From Kribbella steppae (lineage in GTDB: Bacteria; Actinomycetota; Actinomycetes; Propionibacteriales; Kribbellaceae), in contig NZ_SLWN01000003.1 of assembly GCF_004342025.1 (NCBI RefSeq), positions 62,001 through 126,000 on the forward strand: a stretch of DNA of 64,000 nucleotides. Direction: 5' to 3'. Shown here one piece after another: positions 62,403-64,000 of this stretch (the first letter of the stretch is position 1; each line of letters starts with the position of its first letter). The notes beneath the pieces are model-generated. The model saw nothing but the letters and a program-made list of their open reading frames with translations. It was not told the DNA's origin and did no database searches. A program made the translations under genes and the position numbers.

Positions 62403-63551
62403 ATGAGCTGGATGGAGTTCGTCTCCGCGATGACCGGTCACATCGCCTGGCCTGCCGCGGTGGTGGCTCTGGCCCTGATCTTCCGCCGCCAACTGGCGGG
62501 GCTGGTCGGCGCGCTGGACTCCTGGGAGGGGTTCGGCCAGAAGTTCACCTTCTCGAGACGGCTGGCCCGGATGGAGAAGAAGGTCGGGCTGGTGACCGGA
62601 AGCGTCTACGCCTCTTCCTCCTCAACGCACGAGCGCCCAGCCCACCCGTCACGCGAGCAACCGGCCCAGCCCCCACGCGAGCAACCATCCCGGCCGTCAC
62701 GTGAGCAACCCGTCGGACGGCCTGGACACAACGGATCCCGGGGTAGGCCGAAGTCGCCGGCGGACGCGTACAACCCTGCGGACGCACACGAGCCACCCGC
62801 GCACGACCCGGCGGATGCACGCGAGCCGGCGCCCGCGCACGACCCGGCGGATGCACACGAGCCGGCACCCGCACAGGACCCGGCGGACGCGCACGAGCCT
62901 CAGCCGGATCCGTACCAGCCGGATCCGTACCAGCCGTATCCACAACAGTCCTATCCACCACAGGCGAATCAGTCCCAGCCGTATCCATCGCAGACGGGTC
63001 AACAACAGCCGCCGTACCGCCCACCTACCTACGAGCCGTGGCCGTCGGCCTGGCGGCCCTCGCCCTACGACCAGCAGTCCCCGCCCTACGGCCAGCAGTC
63101 GTCGCCCTACGGCCAGCCCTCGTGGCCCTACGGGCACCGACCCTGGATGCCCGGTGAGCCGCCGCTTCTCCCCTACCCACCGCCCTCGGCGGACGGATCG
63201 CGGTCGTCGAGCCCGGCGGCAGACATAATGGCGAGCTGGGAACTCGTCCTGCTTTCCCTGCGCTACCTACGGCAAGAAGCCATCGGCGACGGCGCCAAGA
63301 TGAGCACCGACCCACAGCGGATCCTCGAGGACTTGCGCACCGCCGGTGTCGTGGACGACGACCTGGTGACCGTCGTCGAGGAGCTCAAGGATTTGCGGGA
63401 CCAGGTGGCGCACGGCTACCACAAACCGACCGCCGGCGAAGCGCTCACGTACGCAACCTCCGCCACCTCGCTGCGCCAGTCGATCGACTTCCTCGCCTAT
63501 TCGCTGCGGAACCCGAGCGGGCTTGCTCCGAAAGCCACAGCCAGGCCCTGA
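62403..63551 (+). CDS. Membrane-anchored repeat protein with HEPN-like C-terminus
   Basis: The protein has 382 residues. A helix at about 12-28 (IAWPAAVVALALIF) anchors it. The middle (about 70-265) is disordered and repetitive: four units close to PADAHEPAPAHD, then DPYQP and SPYGQQ units. The last hundred residues are helical, with LKDLRDQVAHGYHKP; RDQVAH matches the Rx4-6H motif of HEPN domains, in a DUF4145-like setting. HEPN domains are often RNases or toxin partners. RNase activity is not proven. Confidence 0.75.
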   Translation: MSWMEFVSAMTGHIAWPAAVVALALIFRRQLAGLVGALDSWEGFGQKFTFSRRLARMEKKVGLVTGSVYASSSSTHERPAHPSREQPAQPPREQPSRPSREQPVGRPGHNGSRGRPKSPADAYNPADAHEPPAHDPADAREPAPAHDPADAHEPAPAQDPADAHEPQPDPYQPDPYQPYPQQSYPPQANQSQPYPSQTGQQQPPYRPPTYEPWPSAWRPSPYDQQSPPYGQQSSPYGQPSWPYGHRPWMPGEPPLLPYPPPSADGSRSSSPAADIMASWELVLLSLRYLRQEAIGDGAKMSTDPQRILEDLRTAGVVDDDLVTVVEELKDLRDQVAHGYHKPTAGEALTYATSATSLRQSIDFLAYSLRNPSGLAPKATARP

Positions 63552-63605
63552 AGCGGGCGGAGAACTGCTGGTGGCGCGCTACCGATTGCTTTCCCTCTCC
63601 TAACG

Positions 63606-63625
63606 ACCCATTATGCATTTTGGGT
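63606..63625. promoter_or_regulatory. Imperfect palindrome ahead of CGNR/ABATE gene
   Basis: ACCCA-N10-TGGGT is an imperfect 20-bp inverted repeat about 20 bp upstream of the start at 63647. It is a likely autoregulatory site. Confidence 0.5.
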
Positions 63626-63646
63626 GTTAGAACGAGAGGCGGCAGC

Positions 63647-64000
63647 ATGGACTATCAGCCGGAGCTGGTCGGCGGCCACCTGGTGCTCGATCTGGTCAAC
63701 ACCGTGGCTTGGCGGTTGCACGATCGCCGGCGGATCGACCGGCTCGCGGATCTGGTCAACCTGCGGAAATGGTTGACGGCCAGCGGACTGGACCCGTCAG
63801 ATCGAGTCATGGAGGTCCGGTCCGCGGTCGCGCTGCAGGATGCGCTGGTCCAATGCCGTGAGATTGCGTATGCCGTGTTGCATCCGCTCGCGGTCGGTGC
63901 GGAACCTGGCGCCGAGGATCTCGCCGTACTGCGTGAACTGGTGGAGGACGCCGTACGCAAGGCCTCGCTGGTCAGCTCGCGACCGTTGACCTGGCGCGCC
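63647..64000 (+). CDS. CGNR/ABATE-domain regulator (cut by window edge)
   Basis: The frame is open to the window end, giving 118 residues. The N-terminal ABATE domain is seen: GGHLVLDLVNTVAWR, LADLVNLRKWLTASG, ALQDALVQCREIAYAVL. Full-length members carry a CGNR zinc-finger HTH at the C-terminus, which would lie outside the window. They are transcriptional regulators common in actinobacteria. GAGAGGCGG precedes the ATG. Confidence 0.85.
   Translation, partial: MDYQPELVGGHLVLDLVNTVAWRLHDRRRIDRLADLVNLRKWLTASGLDPSDRVMEVRSAVALQDALVQCREIAYAVLHPLAVGAEPGAEDLAVLRELVEDAVRKASLVSSRPLTWRA

Overview
The window comes from a high-GC actinobacterium. Supporting signs are GTG starts, dense ATGA/GTGA overlaps, many F420/PPOX-, mycothiol- and CGNR-type families, XRE regulators of the DUF5753 style, and SmpB with typical actinobacterial features. 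Gene style and content suggest a Kribbella- or Nocardioides-like genome, but that is inference, not a measured placement.

Bases 1 to about 17.5 kb are a mobile zone. A 37-40 bp sequence identical to the 3' half of a tRNA-Lys gene (T-arm plus acceptor) occurs in the same orientation at about 3314, 12355 and 17480, with a decayed fourth copy at 27940. Immediately right of copies 1 and 2 lie tyrosine-recombinase genes pointing back at the repeat, the usual layout of elements integrated in a tRNA 3' end. The repeats therefore read as stacked integration boundaries. No intact tRNA-Lys is present; it should lie left of base 1. Integrase 1 carries an XRE helix-turn-helix domain inside its catalytic domain and is broken by an IS21-family insertion (4729-6942) with a one-base frameshift in istA. 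Integrase 2 is only a C-terminal stump. Cargo in this zone looks defence-like: a membrane NACHT NTPase (929-3031), several membrane proteins of unknown function (7587-11769) and a KAP P-loop NTPase with a membrane-anchored neighbour (13784-17234).

From 17.8 to 28 kb there are a PPOX enzyme, an O-methyltransferase with a divergent LysR regulator, smpB, a ParA-type ATPase in a 4-bp-overlap operon with a CHAD (polyphosphate-binding type) protein, a secreted subtilase and an APH kinase. The fourth tRNA fragment ends this stretch and cuts a methyltransferase gene.

From 28 to 36 kb come a large lipoprotein, an arsenic-type cluster (ArsR, two flavoproteins, an MFS permease, a flavoprotein remnant) and a coiled-coil protein. 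From 36 to 47 kb there are a two-domain glycosyltransferase, RibD/DHFR-like reductases, an alpha/beta hydrolase, GNAT, a membrane-anchored caspase-like protease with an EF-hand, Nudix, a G5/Excalibur lipoprotein, a DinB-like protein, MarR and a membrane protein.

From 47 to 64 kb there are DoxX, an ECF sigma/anti-sigma pair, 34-bp tandem repeats, small metabolic and detoxification enzymes (flavin reductase, arylamine N-acetyltransferase, VOC, two SnoaL-like proteins, SDR), a frameshifted LysR gene, a divergent GntR/YeiH pair with a palindromic operator, a GH2 glycosidase, hydrolases, an amidohydrolase, a wHTH regulator, a membrane-anchored HEPN-like protein with peptide repeats, and the start of a CGNR/ABATE regulator.
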